A DNA stretch of 64,000 nucleotides from Roseivivax marinus (GTDB lineage Bacteria > Pseudomonadota > Alphaproteobacteria > Rhodobacterales > Rhodobacteraceae), in the NCBI RefSeq assembly GCF_900109705.1, contig NZ_FOAI01000012.1, forward strand, positions 60,539 to 124,538, given 5' to 3'. Below the pieces are notes generated by a model. The model saw nothing but the letters and a program-made list of their open reading frames with translations. It was not told the DNA's origin and made no database searches. Below are positions 46,820-56,521 of the stretch, in pieces (positions within the stretch are counted from its first letter, which is position 1; each line of letters starts with the position of its first letter). A program made the translations under genes and the position numbers.

Positions 46820-47806
46820 ATGCCATCAAAACGGCTGAGTGTTGTCGTCACGCGACGCCTGCCGGACGACGTGGAAACACGGCTGTCCGAGCTGTTCGAC
46901 GTGAAGTTGCGCGACGACGATACGCCGATGACGCGGGGCGAGCTGCTGGACGCGATGCAGAGCGCGGACGTGCTCGTGCCGACGCTCACCGACACGATCG
47001 ACGCCGGGCTTATCGGACAGGCCGGCGACCGGCTGAAACTGATCGCGAACTACGGCGCGGGCATCGACCACATCGACGTGGACACCGCGAGGACACGCGG
47101 GATCCTCGTGTCGAACACGCCGGGCGTGGTGACCGAGGATACCGCCGACATGGTTATGGCGCTGATGCTCGGCGTGACGCGGCGAATCCCCGAAGGCCTC
47201 GCGACGATGCAGGAGGGTGCCTGGAACGGCTGGGCGCCGACCGCGTATCTCGGCCATCGGATCGGCGGCAAGCGGCTGGGCATCCTCGGCATGGGCCGGA
47301 TCGGGCAGGCCGTCGCGCGCCGGGCGCGGGCCTTCGGGATGCAGGTTCACTACCACAATCGCCGGCGCCTGCGCCAAGAGACCGAGACCGCCCTCGAGGC
47401 GACCTACTGGGAAAGCCTCGACCAGATGCTCGCGCGGATGGACGTGGTGTCGATCAACTGCCCGCACACGCCCGCGACCTTCCACCTGATGAACGCGCGG
47501 CGCCTTGCGCTGATGAAGCCGTCGGCGGTGATCGTGAACACCTCGCGCGGCGAGGTCATCGACGAGAACGCCCTCGTGCGGCGCCTGCGCGCCGGCGAGC
47601 TGGCGGGCGCCGGCCTCGACGTCTACGAGCGCGGCACCGACACCAACCCCGAACTGCGCAGCCTGCCCAACGTCGTGCTGCTGCCGCACATGGGCTCGGC
47701 CACTCGCGAAGGGCGGCTCGAGATGGGCGAGAAGGTCATCATCAACGTCAAGACCTTCGCCGATGGCCACCGTCCCCCGGACCAGGTGCTGCCGTCAATG
47801 CTGTGA
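46820..47806 (+). CDS. gyaR: D-glycerate dehydrogenase / glyoxylate-hydroxypyruvate reductase
   Basis: From ATG 46820 the product is 328 residues. It has a Rossmann motif GILGMGRIGQAVARRA near 154-169, the catalytic arginine in VNTSRGEVIDE, and the catalytic histidine in LLPHMGSAT. The NYGAGIDHIDVDTAR and WNGWAPTAYLGHRIGG segments match glyoxylate reductase (GyaR) enzymes better than SerA. It reduces glyoxylate or hydroxypyruvate, or oxidises D-glycerate. The 3' end overlaps the convergent BLUF gene by 59 nt. Confidence 0.85.
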   Translation: MPSKRLSVVVTRRLPDDVETRLSELFDVKLRDDDTPMTRGELLDAMQSADVLVPTLTDTIDAGLIGQAGDRLKLIANYGAGIDHIDVDTARTRGILVSNTPGVVTEDTADMVMALMLGVTRRIPEGLATMQEGAWNGWAPTAYLGHRIGGKRLGILGMGRIGQAVARRARAFGMQVHYHNRRRLRQETETALEATYWESLDQMLARMDVVSINCPHTPATFHLMNARRLALMKPSAVIVNTSRGEVIDENALVRRLRAGELAGAGLDVYERGTDTNPELRSLPNVVLLPHMGSATREGRLEMGEKVIINVKTFADGHRPPDQVLPSML

Positions 47807-48236
47807 CCGCCCCCGGCGCCGGCGGCGTGCCGGCCCGCACCGCTGCGAGCCCCGCCCGCGCGAAGTCGAACAGTTCTTCCTCGGACAGCCGGTGAACGAG
47901 CTTTGACAGGGGCGCGCCGCCACTCCAGTCCGCGAACCGCAAGGCCTCTTTCTCGGACGCGGCCATGTCCCATGCGGACAGGCGCCGCCCGGGTGCCGAG
48001 CCGCGCGCCAGCATCCGGAGCCCGGTGTGCCGGGGATCGGTCAGCAGGTGATGGTAGAGCAACACCAGCGACGTGCGGTGCCCCTCGCAGACCTGCACGA
48101 AATGCCCGTCCTCGTGATGCAGGTAGCCGGTGATCCCCGCCTGGGCGTTGTTGCGCCGGGCGGTGAGGAAGATCGCGGCGGCAGCCGAACTGCCGGTCGG
48201 GACCAATGACCGGCTGATATAGATGAAGTAGTCCAA
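47748..48236 (-). CDS. BLUF-domain blue-light sensor protein
   Basis: The BLUF fold is clear: YFIYISRS with the flavin-contacting tyrosine, NNAQAGITGYL with the conserved asparagine, HFVQVCEG with the glutamine switch, and a late SAWDM tryptophan-methionine pair. BLUF domains bind FAD and signal blue light. No ATG or GTG is in frame before the domain; a TTG at 48236 directly precedes it (LDYFIYIS), giving 162 residues with about 60 beyond the domain. The start is therefore uncertain. The C-terminal tail, rich in Ala, Gly and Pro, overlaps the end of the D-glycerate dehydrogenase gene. Confidence 0.78.
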   Translation of the reverse strand: MDYFIYISRSLVPTGSSAAAAIFLTARRNNAQAGITGYLHHEDGHFVQVCEGHRTSLVLLYHHLLTDPRHTGLRMLARGSAPGRRLSAWDMAASEKEALRFADWSGGAPLSKLVHRLSEEELFDFARAGLAAVRAGTPPAPGAVTALTAAPGPGDGGHRRRS

Positions 48237-48358
48237 ACCAACGTCCCGTGCGCGCGCTCTCTCGCGGATAATGCCGGGCAGCTGATGAACAAATGGTTGA
48301 CGCGAAGCGGACCGAAGCGGCGCTTGCCGGGGCGGACTGACCGCCCCGGCCGCGTCGG

Positions 48359-49933
48359 TCAGCTGACGTCCTTGTAGCTGATCTCGCGCGCGTCCGAGCC
48401 GGGGCCGGCCTTGTCGCGGCGCACCAGCAGACGGTTCAGCGCGTTGATGTAGGCCCGCGCCGACGCGACGACCGTGTCGGTGTCCGCCGACTGTCCGGTG
48501 GCGATCATGCCGTCCTCTTCCAGCCGGACGCTGACCGTGGCCTGCGCGTCGGTGCCCTCGGTCACCGCGTTCACCTGGTAGAGCTGCAGCTCGGCGCCGT
48601 TGGGATAGCACTCGCGCACGGCCTTGAAGGTCGCGTCCACGGGGCCGTCACCCTCGCACGTGGCCGAGACCTCGGTGCCGTCGATCTCCATTTCCAGCTC
48701 GGCGCGGGCCGGGCCACCGGTGCCGCACTGCACGGCGAGGTTCACGAGCTCCAGCCGGTCGGCCATGCCGTCGGTGGTGGTGGCCGTGACCAGCGCGAGG
48801 ATATCCTCGTCGTAGACCTCCTTCTTGCGGTCGGCGAGGTCCTTGAACCGCACGAACAGGTCCTTGAGCTGGTTGTCCCCCACCTCGACGCCCAGCTCCG
48901 ACAGCTTGGAACGCAGGGCCGCACGGCCCGAATGCTTGCCCATGACGAGGCTGGTCGCCGAGAGGCCTACGTCCTCGGGGCGCATGATCTCGAACGTCTC
49001 GGCGTTCTTGAGCATCCCGTCCTGGTGGATGCCGCTCTCGTGCGCGAAGGCGTTCTTGCCGACGATCGCCTTGTTGAACTGCACGGGGAAGCCCGACACC
49101 GTCGCGACGCGGCGCGAGATGTGCATAATCTTCCGGGTGTCGACGCCTGTGTCGTAGGGCATGATGTCGCCACGCGTGCGCAGCGCCATCACCACCTCTT
49201 CCAGCGCGGTGTTGCCTGCCCGCTCGCCGAGCCCGTTGATCGTGCACTCGATCTGCCGCGCGCCTCCCTCGACGGCCGCGAGGCTGTTGGCCGTCGCCAT
49301 CCCGAGGTCGTTGTGGCAATGGGTTGCGAAGATCACCTCGTCCGCGCCGGGCACCGTCGCGATCAGCCGCCGGATCAGGTCCGCGCTTTCGACCGGCGCG
49401 GTGTAGCCCACCGTGTCGGGAATGTTGATCGTGGTCGCACCCGCCTTGATCGCGATCTCGACCACCCGGCAGAGGTAGTCCCACTCGGTCCGCGTCGCGT
49501 CCATCGGCGACCATTGCACGTTGTCGCAGAGATTGCGCGCGTGGGTCACGGTCTGCTCGATCCGCTCGGCCATCTGCTCCTTGTCGAGGTTCGGGATGGC
49601 GCGGTGCAGCGGCGAGGTGCCGATGAAGGTGTGGATGCGCGGCCGCTCCGAATGACGCACGGCCTCCCAGCAGCGGTCGATATCGGTCGGGTTGGCGCGG
49701 GCGAGGCCGCAGATCACCGATTGCTTGGAGCGTTCCGCGATCTCCTTCACGGCGCGGAAGTCGCCTTCCGAGGCGACCGGGAAACCCGCCTCGATGATAT
49801 CCACCCCCATGTCGTCGAGAAGCTCCGCGATCTCGAGCTTCTCGGCATGGGTCATCGTCGCGCCGGGCGACTGCTCGCCGTCGCGCAGCGTGGTATCGAA
49901 AATCAGGACGCGGTCCTTGGGGGCATCTGTCAT
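48359..49933 (-). CDS. leuA: 2-isopropylmalate synthase
   Basis: From ATG 49933 the product is 524 residues, normal for LeuA. It has the acetyl-CoA/metal-binding [14 protein letters not shown] near the start, the metal site [10 protein letters not shown], and [14 protein letters not shown]-terminal LeuA dimerisation domain (about 395-510) mediates leucine feedback. It makes the first committed step of leucine synthesis, joining acetyl-CoA and 2-oxoisovalerate. A leucine-rich leader peptide and competing hairpins lie upstream, so attenuation by leucyl-tRNA supply is expected. Confidence 0.96.
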   Translation of the reverse strand: MTDAPKDRVLIFDTTLRDGEQSPGATMTHAEKLEIAELLDDMGVDIIEAGFPVASEGDFRAVKEIAERSKQSVICGLARANPTDIDRCWEAVRHSERPRIHTFIGTSPLHRAIPNLDKEQMAERIEQTVTHARNLCDNVQWSPMDATRTEWDYLCRVVEIAIKAGATTINIPDTVGYTAPVESADLIRRLIATVPGADEVIFATHCHNDLGMATANSLAAVEGGARQIECTINGLGERAGNTALEEVVMALRTRGDIMPYDTGVDTRKIMHISRRVATVSGFPVQFNKAIVGKNAFAHESGIHQDGMLKNAETFEIMRPEDVGLSATSLVMGKHSGRAALRSKLSELGVEVGDNQLKDLFVRFKDLADRKKEVYDEDILALVTATTTDGMADRLELVNLAVQCGTGGPARAELEMEIDGTEVSATCEGDGPVDATFKAVRECYPNGAELQLYQVNAVTEGTDAQATVSVRLEEDGMIATGQSADTDTVVASARAYINALNRLLVRRDKAGPGSDAREISYKDVS

Positions 49934-49977
49934 GGGTCTGGTGCTCTGTGACGTGGCTTCTGAATGATGTGTCGGCG

Positions 49978-50035
49978 TTCGGCGCGTCGTCCCTGTCTCC
50001 TCTGAGCGGTCGCGCCGAAAGGCCGCGCTCAGAGG
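49978..50035 (-). promoter_or_regulatory. leuA attenuator: competing RNA hairpins
   Basis: On the minus strand, arm CCTCTGAGCG (50035-50026), which contains the leader stop codon, pairs with CGCTCAGAGG (50008-49999). Its loop holds TTCGGCGCG (50019-50011), which pairs perfectly with CGCGCCGAA (49986-49978). The two stems interleave and cannot form simply together, so leader translation can select between them. No U-tract follows the first stem, so the exact stop mechanism (termination or translational masking of leuA) is not settled. Confidence 0.7.
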
Positions 50036-50115
50036 CGGGTAAGCAGAAGCAGGCCGAGCGGAAGTGCCGCCCCGAGGGGGCGTGCGAGCGTCGCGATATG
50101 GCCGGTCGTCATCAT
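50029..50115 (-). CDS. leuL: leu leader peptide (attenuator)
   Basis: A 28-residue peptide starting at a double ATG (50115 or 50112) and ending LPLGLLLLTRL, with nine leucines, four in a row. It ends inside the first arm of the hairpin pair before leuA, exactly where a stalled ribosome would decide the RNA fold. Leucine-coded leaders before leuA are known in alphaproteobacteria. The ribosome-binding site is weak. Confidence 0.75.
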   Translation of the reverse strand: MMTTGHIATLARPLGAALPLGLLLLTRL

Positions 50116-50402
50116 GGGCCGGACAATAACGCCTGTTTCGTGAATGAAAAGTGCCGATTTCCGCATTCGTGCGCCTCGCCGGAGCGATTTTTCTTGCATT
50201 CCGTCCGGCACACCCCCACTGCGTCGCCCATGACCGGCACATGGATCATCCGACGAGGCCTCTGATCGCCTCCGCCCGCGCCGCCCCGCCAGGGACCTAC
50301 GCGCCCCGTCGTTCCGTGCCCGCCGGCACATCTCCCGCAAACTTGACTTGCCCGTGGGGCCTTGGCACCAATCGGGCTCTCTCATTCCAGAGGATGCGAC
50401 CC

Positions 50403-51581
50403 ATGATCCCCTCGATCCTGCCGACCTACAACCGCGCGCCGCTCTCCTTCGAGAGAGGCGAGGGCGCCTGGCTGATCGAGGCCGACGGCCGACGCTTCCT
50501 CGACCTCGGCGCGGGCATCGCGGTGAACGCGCTCGGCCACGCCCATCCCGCGCTGATCGCGGCGCTCGAGGCGCAGGCCGGCAAGCTCTGGCACGTCTCG
50601 AACCTCTACCGGATCCCCGAGCAGCAGCGCCTCGCCGATCAACTCGTCGGCGCCACCTTCGCCGACACGGTATTCTTCACCAATTCCGGCACCGAAAGCT
50701 GCGAACTCGCGGTCAAGATGGCGCGCAAGTACTGGTACGAGAAGGGCGCGCCCGAGCGCACCGAGATCGTCACCTTCTCGGGCTCGTTCCACGGCCGCTC
50801 CTCCGCGGGCATCGCCGCCGCGGGGTCCGAGAAGATGGTCAAGGGCTTCGCGCCGATCCTGCCGGGCTTCGTGCACGTGGACTGGGCCGACCATGACGGG
50901 CTCAAGGCCGCCATCGGCGAGCAGACCGCCGCGATCCTGATCGAGCCGGTGCAGGGCGAAGGCGGCATCCGCCCGCTGCCCGACCAGTGCCTCCAGGGCC
51001 TCCGCAAGCTCTGCGACGAGCACGGCATCCTGCTGATCCTCGACGAGGTGCAATCCGGCATGGGCCGCACCGGCAAGCTCTTCGCGCACGAATGGGCGGG
51101 GGTGACGCCGGACATCATGATGGTCGCCAAGGGCATCGGCGGCGGTTTCCCCCTCGGCGCCGTGCTCGCCACCGAGCGCGCCGCCGCCGGCATGACCGCG
51201 GGCACCCACGGCTCGACCTACGGCGGCAACCCGCTCGCCTGCGCGGTGGGCTCGGCCGTGATGGACCAGATGCTGGCCGACGACTTCCTGCCCGAGGTGC
51301 GGCGCAAGGCCGGTCTCCTGCGCCAGAAGCTCGAGGGGCTGGTCGCCACCCATGCCGGCGTCTTCGAGGAGGTCCGCGGACAGGGCCTGATGCTCGGCCT
51401 CAAGTGCCGCGCGGCGAACACCGACGTCGTGCAGGCGGGCTACGACCACGAGGTCATCACCGTCCCGGCGGCCGACAACGTGGTGCGCCTGCTGCCCCCG
51501 CTCATCCTCTCCGACGAGGAGATCACCGAGGCCGTCCGCCGCCTCGACCGCGCCGCCACCCACGTTGCGCTCTCGAAATAG
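50403..51581 (+). CDS. argD: Acetylornithine aminotransferase family protein
   Basis: From ATG 50403 (AGAGG about ten bases upstream) the product is 392 residues. It is a class III PLP aminotransferase: [15 protein letters not shown] binds the phosphate, [14 protein letters not shown] holds the PLP-contacting Asp, and the Schiff-base lysine is in [15 protein letters not shown]. Placement next to argF supports N-acetylornithine:2-oxoglutarate aminotransferase activity in arginine synthesis. An in-frame ATG at 50394 and a longer upstream extension are possible, but the latter crosses the leuA control region. Confidence 0.93.
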   Translation: MIPSILPTYNRAPLSFERGEGAWLIEADGRRFLDLGAGIAVNALGHAHPALIAALEAQAGKLWHVSNLYRIPEQQRLADQLVGATFADTVFFTNSGTESCELAVKMARKYWYEKGAPERTEIVTFSGSFHGRSSAGIAAAGSEKMVKGFAPILPGFVHVDWADHDGLKAAIGEQTAAILIEPVQGEGGIRPLPDQCLQGLRKLCDEHGILLILDEVQSGMGRTGKLFAHEWAGVTPDIMMVAKGIGGGFPLGAVLATERAAAGMTAGTHGSTYGGNPLACAVGSAVMDQMLADDFLPEVRRKAGLLRQKLEGLVATHAGVFEEVRGQGLMLGLKCRAANTDVVQAGYDHEVITVPAADNVVRLLPPLILSDEEITEAVRRLDRAATHVALSK

Positions 51582-51611
51582 GCGGCGCGACCCCGCGCCT
51601 TCGTCCTGGCT

Positions 51612-51647
51612 GCAATATCCCGGGGGCCCGGGGGCAGCGCCCCCGGC
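51612..51647 (-). repeat. Short intergenic repeat, copy D (degenerate)
   Basis: Read on the minus strand this is GGGGGCGCTGCCCCC followed by GGGCCCCCGGGATATTG, a diverged version of the element at 51747-51790. It lies 30 bp after argD. The palindromic GGGGGC-GCTG-CCCC core could fold as a hairpin and end the argD message. Confidence 0.5.
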
Positions 51648-51746
51648 CGACCCGCCGGCCTCACCGGATCAGATGTATGACACACTTCGCCGCGCCTCGT
51701 TCCGCCCGTACCGCCGCCCGAGCGGCGCGCCCGGCCGGAACCTGAT

Positions 51747-51790
51747 CTTCTTCTCGTAGCAAATACTCCGGGGTCCGGGGCAGCGCCCCG
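51747..51790 (-). repeat. Short intergenic repeat, copy B
   Basis: On the minus strand it reads GGGGCGCTGCCCC, then GGACCCCGGAGTATTTG, then CTACGAGAAGAAG. The last 22 positions match 30868-30889 at 20 sites, and the GC-rich head matches 51612-51647 and 55283-55326. It sits just before the argF start. Confidence 0.6.
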
Positions 51791-51818
51791 GTCCGCCGCC
51801 GCACAGGCAGACCGACAG

Positions 51819-52745
51819 ATGAACCATTTCCTCGACATCCACACCACCGACCCCGCCGACCTCGACGCGATCCTGAAGAATGCCGCGCGCATGAAGGAGG
51901 CCCGCAACGGTGCGCCCAAGGCGACGCCGGACGCCGAGCAGCCGCTGAAGAACCACATGGTCGCGCTGATCTTCGAGAAGCCCTCGACCCGCACGCGCGT
52001 CTCCTTCGACGTGGGCGTGCGCCAGATGGGCGGCGAGACGATGGTTCTGTCGGGCACGGACATGCAGCTCGGTCACGGCGAGACCATCGCCGACACGGCG
52101 CGCGTGCTCAGCCGCTACGTCGACATGATCATGATCCGGACCTTCGACGAGAGCGTGCTGCAGGAAATGGCCGAATACGCCAGCGTGCCGGTCATCAACG
52201 GTCTCACCGACCGCTCGCATCCCTGCCAGATCATGGCCGACCTCCTGACCTACCAGGAGCACCGCGGCGACATTCGCGGTCGCAAGGTGGTCTGGTCCGG
52301 CGACGGCAACAACGTCTGCGCCTCGTGGCTGCACGCCGCCGCGCAGATGGGCTTCGACTTCACCTTCACCGGCCCGGTGCAGCTCGACCCCGAGATGGAA
52401 TTCGTGGGCCTTGCCCGCAACAAGGGCGTTCAGGTCACCATCGAGCGCGACCCGATGAAGGCGGTCGAGGACGCGGACCTCGTGATTACCGACACCTGGG
52501 TGTCGATGCACGATGCCCAGTCCGCCCGCGAGCGGCGGCACAACATGCTCCGGCCCTACCAGATCAACGCGAACCTGATGGAGAAAGCCAAGCCCGACGC
52601 GCTCTTCATGCACTGCCTTCCCGCGCACCGCGAGGAAGAGGTCACGTCCGAGGTCATGGACGGCCCACACTCTGTCATCTGGGACGAGGCCGAGAACCGG
52701 CTGCACGCCCAGAAGGCCGTGATGCGGTGGTGCCTCGGGGCGTGA
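51819..52745 (+). CDS. argF: Ornithine carbamoyltransferase
   Basis: The 308-residue protein has the carbamoyl phosphate loop [12 protein letters not shown] near residues 52-63, the ornithine-binding and catalytic HCLPAHR motif near 267-273, and the segment [16 protein letters not shown]. It forms citrulline from ornithine and carbamoyl phosphate. It lies 237 bp after argD; two repeat elements occupy the gap, so a separate promoter is possible. Confidence 0.96.
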   Translation: MNHFLDIHTTDPADLDAILKNAARMKEARNGAPKATPDAEQPLKNHMVALIFEKPSTRTRVSFDVGVRQMGGETMVLSGTDMQLGHGETIADTARVLSRYVDMIMIRTFDESVLQEMAEYASVPVINGLTDRSHPCQIMADLLTYQEHRGDIRGRKVVWSGDGNNVCASWLHAAAQMGFDFTFTGPVQLDPEMEFVGLARNKGVQVTIERDPMKAVEDADLVITDTWVSMHDAQSARERRHNMLRPYQINANLMEKAKPDALFMHCLPAHREEEVTSEVMDGPHSVIWDEAENRLHAQKAVMRWCLGA

Positions 52746-52821
52746 GCCAGCGACGCACCGCCAAGCCGGCAGCGCGGGTGCCGCGCCGCCCCGGTGCGCC
52801 GGGCCTCCGCGCGGAGTCCGC

Positions 52822-55263
52822 ATGACCCGGTTGCCGATCGAGGACGCGCTGCCCGAGTTGATCGCGGCGCTGAAGGACCGCGGCCGTGCGGTGCTCGAGG
52901 CGCCGCCCGGCGCCGGCAAGACCACCCGCGTGCCGCTGGCGATGCTGGAGGCCGGCGTCACCCCCGGCACCATCGTCATGCTGGAGCCGCGCCGCCTCGC
53001 CGCGCGCGCGGCGGCCGAGCGCATGGCCGAGACGCTGGGCGAGCGCGTGGGAGAAACCGTCGGCTACCGCATCCGGGGCGAGTCGAAGGTCGGGCCGGAC
53101 ACCCGCATCGAGGTGGTCACCGAGGGCATCCTCACCCGGCGCCTGCAATCCGATCCCGGCCTCGACGGCGTCGGCGCGGTGATCTTCGACGAGATCCACG
53201 AACGCTCCCTGAACGCCGATCTCGGGCTTGCGCTCTGCCTCGAAGTGGCGGGCGCGCTACGCGAGGACCTCGTGTTGCTGGCCATGTCCGCCACGCTCGA
53301 CGCGGGCGGTCTGGCCGAACTGATGGATGCCCCCGTCGTCACCTCGGCGGGCCGCGCCTTCCCGGTCGAGACCCGCTGGCTCGACACACCCGTGCCCAAG
53401 GGCCGCCGGTTCGAGGACGCTGCCGCCGACCTCGTGATACAGGCCGCCCGCGAGACCGGGGGCGGCATCCTCGTGTTCCTGCCGGGCGAGGGCGAGATCC
53501 GCCGCGTGGCGCAGCGGCTGTCCGGTGCGTTGCCGGGCGATCACGTGGTCCGCCCGCTGTTCGGGGCGATGGACTTCGCCGACCAGCGCGCCGCGATCCG
53601 CCCCGAGACTTCGGGGCGCAAGGTGGTGCTCGCCACGGCCATCGCCGAGACCTCGCTGACCATCGAGGACATCCGCGTGGTCGTCGACGGAGGCAAGGCC
53701 CGGCGCGCGCGCTTCGACCCGGGCTCGGGCATGTCGCGGCTGGTGACGGAGCGCGTGACCCGCGCCGAGGCAACGCAGCGCGCCGGTCGCGCGGGGCGGG
53801 TGGCCGAGGGCGTGGCCTACCGGCTCTGGACGAGGGGAGAGGAGGGCGCGCTTTTTGCCCATCCCCCGGCCGAGATCGAGGCGGCGGACCTCGCGGGCCT
53901 CGCCCTCGACCTGGCACTCTGGGGCGCGGCGCCCGAGGATCTGCCGTTCCCCACGCAGCCCAACCCCGGCGCCTATGCCGAGGCGCAGGCGCTCCTGCGG
54001 ATGCTGGGTGCGCTGGACGCCCGCGGGCTGGTGACGGAACACGGACGCAAGCTGGCCGGGCTGCCGCTCCATCCGCGGCTCGCACACATGCTGCAGGTGG
54101 CCGGACGGGACGCCGCACCGTTGGCCGCGCTGCTCGCGGACCGTGATCCGCTCAAGGGGGCGCCGGCCGACCTGCGCCTGCGGCTCGAGGCGCTGCGCAA
54201 TCCCAAACAGGCGGCGGCGTCGCGCCCGCACGAGGTGCGCCGCGCCGGCGTCGCGCGCATCCGGGAAGAGCAGAAGCGCCTCGCCCGCGCGGTGACCGCG
54301 GATGGGTCGGATCTTTCGCCTGCGGCAATGGCGGCGCTGGCCTATCCCGACCGGATCGGCCTGCGGCGAAACGGCGATGCGCCGCGCTACGTGCTGTCTG
54401 GCGGCAAGGGCGCGATCTTCGACGCCGCCGACCCGCTGGGCGGGTCGCGGCTGATCGTGGCGATCGATCTCGATGGCAACCCGCGCGAGGCGCGCATCCG
54501 GCAGGCCGCGCGACTGGAAGAGGCCGAGCTTCGCGCGCTCTACGCCGACCGGATTGCCTGGGAGGACGTCTGCCACTGGTCGCGCCGCGAGCGGCGGGTG
54601 GTGGCGCGGCAGCGGGAATGCTTCGGCCGGCTGGTCCTCGATGACAGGGTCTGGCGCGACGTGCCCGGGGACGTGGTGGCCCGCGCCATGCTCGACGGGG
54701 TGCGCGAGTTCGGCCTCTCGCTGACCCCGGCCGCGCGCCGGCTGGCTGCGCGGGTGGCGCTGGCGCGCGAGGCGGGTGCCGACCTGCCCTCGATGGAGGA
54801 GGACGCGCTTCTCGACACGATGGAGGAGTGGTTGCTGCCGTTCCTGTCCGGCGTGCGCAGCATCGAGGACTGGAAGCGCTTCGACCCGGTGCCGGCTCTG
54901 CGCGCGCGGCTGGACTTCGCTCAGATGCAGGAACTCGACCGTCGCGTGCCCGGGGCCTTCGAGACGCCGCTCGGCCGGTCGATCCCCATCGATTACTCCG
55001 GCGACCACCCCGAGATATCCTTGCGCCTGCAGGAGATGTTCGGGCAGACCACGCACCCCACGGTCGGAAACCAGCCGCTCAAGGTGACCCTGCTATCGCC
55101 TGCGAACCGGCCGGTCCAGACCACGATGGACCTGCCCGGATTCTGGGCGGGCTCCTATGCCGACGTGCGCAAGGACATGCGCGCCAGCTATCCGAAACAT
55201 CCCTGGCCCGAGGACCCGACCAGGGCCGACCCGACGCTGCGCGCCAAGCCCCGGGGGCGGTGA
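52822..55263 (+). CDS. hrpB: ATP-dependent helicase HrpB
   Basis: The 813-residue DEAH-box helicase has Walker A EAPPGAGKTTRVPLAML near 27-43, the DEIHERSLNADLG Walker B near residue 130, SAT (MSATLDAGG) and the motif VI RAEATQRAGRAGRVAEG. The HrpB C-terminal domain follows. The cellular role of HrpB in most bacteria is unknown; RNA handling is assumed. It follows argF by 76 bp. Confidence 0.94.
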   Translation: MTRLPIEDALPELIAALKDRGRAVLEAPPGAGKTTRVPLAMLEAGVTPGTIVMLEPRRLAARAAAERMAETLGERVGETVGYRIRGESKVGPDTRIEVVTEGILTRRLQSDPGLDGVGAVIFDEIHERSLNADLGLALCLEVAGALREDLVLLAMSATLDAGGLAELMDAPVVTSAGRAFPVETRWLDTPVPKGRRFEDAAADLVIQAARETGGGILVFLPGEGEIRRVAQRLSGALPGDHVVRPLFGAMDFADQRAAIRPETSGRKVVLATAIAETSLTIEDIRVVVDGGKARRARFDPGSGMSRLVTERVTRAEATQRAGRAGRVAEGVAYRLWTRGEEGALFAHPPAEIEAADLAGLALDLALWGAAPEDLPFPTQPNPGAYAEAQALLRMLGALDARGLVTEHGRKLAGLPLHPRLAHMLQVAGRDAAPLAALLADRDPLKGAPADLRLRLEALRNPKQAAASRPHEVRRAGVARIREEQKRLARAVTADGSDLSPAAMAALAYPDRIGLRRNGDAPRYVLSGGKGAIFDAADPLGGSRLIVAIDLDGNPREARIRQAARLEEAELRALYADRIAWEDVCHWSRRERRVVARQRECFGRLVLDDRVWRDVPGDVVARAMLDGVREFGLSLTPAARRLAARVALAREAGADLPSMEEDALLDTMEEWLLPFLSGVRSIEDWKRFDPVPALRARLDFAQMQELDRRVPGAFETPLGRSIPIDYSGDHPEISLRLQEMFGQTTHPTVGNQPLKVTLLSPANRPVQTTMDLPGFWAGSYADVRKDMRASYPKHPWPEDPTRADPTLRAKPRGR

Positions 55264-55282
55264 CGGGCGGAACAGGCGGGCC

Positions 55283-55326
55283 GGGGCGTCGCCCCGGAAC
55301 CCGGGATGTTTCGACCGGGAAGAAGG
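55283..55326 (+). repeat. Short intergenic repeat, copy C
   Basis: GGGGCGTCGCCCC followed by GGAACCCGGGATGTTTCG and ACCGGGAAGAAG: a diverged, plus-strand copy of the element at 51747-51790. It lies between hrpB and meaB. Confidence 0.5.
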
Positions 55327-55396
55327 CCGGACGGCGCGGACTGGACAAGCGGGCGCGACGGGGGGCAGAACGGCGGGGCGACCGGAGGGAGAGCGC

Positions 55397-56428
55397 ATGG
55401 ACATCGAAAGGCTTGCCGAGGGCGTCCTCGCCGGCGACCGCCGCGCGCTGGCACGCGCCATCACGCTGGTGGAGAGCGGCCGCGCCGATCACCGCAGGGC
55501 GGCGGTTGACCTGATCGGGCGCTTGAACGACGCCGACCACGGGCGGCAGGCCATGCGGATTGGCTTGTCGGGCACGCCCGGCGTGGGCAAGTCCACCTTC
55601 ATCGAGAGCTTCGGGATGATGCTCACCGGCGCCGACCTCCGGGTGGGCGTCCTGGCCGTCGACCCGTCCTCGGCGCGCTCGGGCGGGTCGATCCTGGGCG
55701 ACAAGACGCGGATGGAGCGGCTGTCGCGTGCTCCCAACGCCTTCATCCGTCCGTCGCCCTCGCAATCTCACCTGGGCGGCGTGGCGCGGCGCACCCGCGA
55801 GGCGATCGCGCTGCTCGAGGCGGCGGGCTTCGACGCGGTTCTGGTGGAGACCGTCGGCGTGGGCCAGTCCGAGACCGTGGTCGCCGAGATGACCGATCTG
55901 TTCGTGCTGCTGCTGGCGCCCGGGGGCGGGGACGAGCTTCAGGGGGTCAAGCGCGGCATCATGGAGATGGCCGACCTCCTGATCGTCAACAAGGCGGACG
56001 GCGACCTTGCCGCCACCGCCACGCGGACCTGTTCGGATTACGCCGGCGCCCTGCGGCTTCTGCGGAAACGGCCGCAGGACCCGGAGGGCTTTCCGAAGGC
56101 GCTTACCGTCTCGGCGATGGAGGAGAACGGGCTCGAACGTGCCTGGGATGAGATGCGCGCGCTGGCGGACTGGCGCCGCGAGACCGGTCACTGGGACGCG
56201 CGCCGCGCCGAGCAGGCGCGCTACTGGTTCGAGGCGGAGGTGCGGGCGGGGCTTCTCGCCCGGCTCTCGCGCGAGCCGGTGAAGGGGGCGATGGAGGCGC
56301 TGGCCCGGCAGGTCGAGGCCGGAACCACGACGCCGGCCCTTGCCGCCGCGGAGGTGCTGACCGATGTGCTGGGCCTCGGGCCCGAGGCCGGGGAGACGGG
56401 GCTTGACGCGGAGACGTCGCTCGCATAA
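55397..56428 (+). CDS. meaB: Methylmalonyl-CoA mutase-associated GTPase MeaB
   Basis: From ATG 55397 the product is 343 residues. It is a G3E-type GTPase: Walker A GLSGTPGVGKSTF near 55-67, a switch region DPSSARSGGSILGDKTRM, and the guanine specificity motif NKAD. MeaB protects and reloads the B12-dependent methylmalonyl-CoA mutase. The mutase gene is not in the window, although mutase and MeaB genes often lie close. Some databases call the family ArgK, but lysine/arginine transport is not supported. Confidence 0.93.
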   Translation: MDIERLAEGVLAGDRRALARAITLVESGRADHRRAAVDLIGRLNDADHGRQAMRIGLSGTPGVGKSTFIESFGMMLTGADLRVGVLAVDPSSARSGGSILGDKTRMERLSRAPNAFIRPSPSQSHLGGVARRTREAIALLEAAGFDAVLVETVGVGQSETVVAEMTDLFVLLLAPGGGDELQGVKRGIMEMADLLIVNKADGDLAATATRTCSDYAGALRLLRKRPQDPEGFPKALTVSAMEENGLERAWDEMRALADWRRETGHWDARRAEQARYWFEAEVRAGLLARLSREPVKGAMEALARQVEAGTTTPALAAAEVLTDVLGLGPEAGETGLDAETSLA

Positions 56429-56521
56429 CGAAGCCCGACCAGATTCCGGGCGCGGGCGGATCGCACGCGCCTTTTGATATTGGCGGGGGCGCGTCCCTCG
56501 CGACAAGACGAGGACGAACCC

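Noticed and set aside
50151..50402. N-terminal extension of argD
   Set aside because: It runs through the leuA upstream region and has no homology to aminotransferases; the conserved N-terminus begins at 50403.
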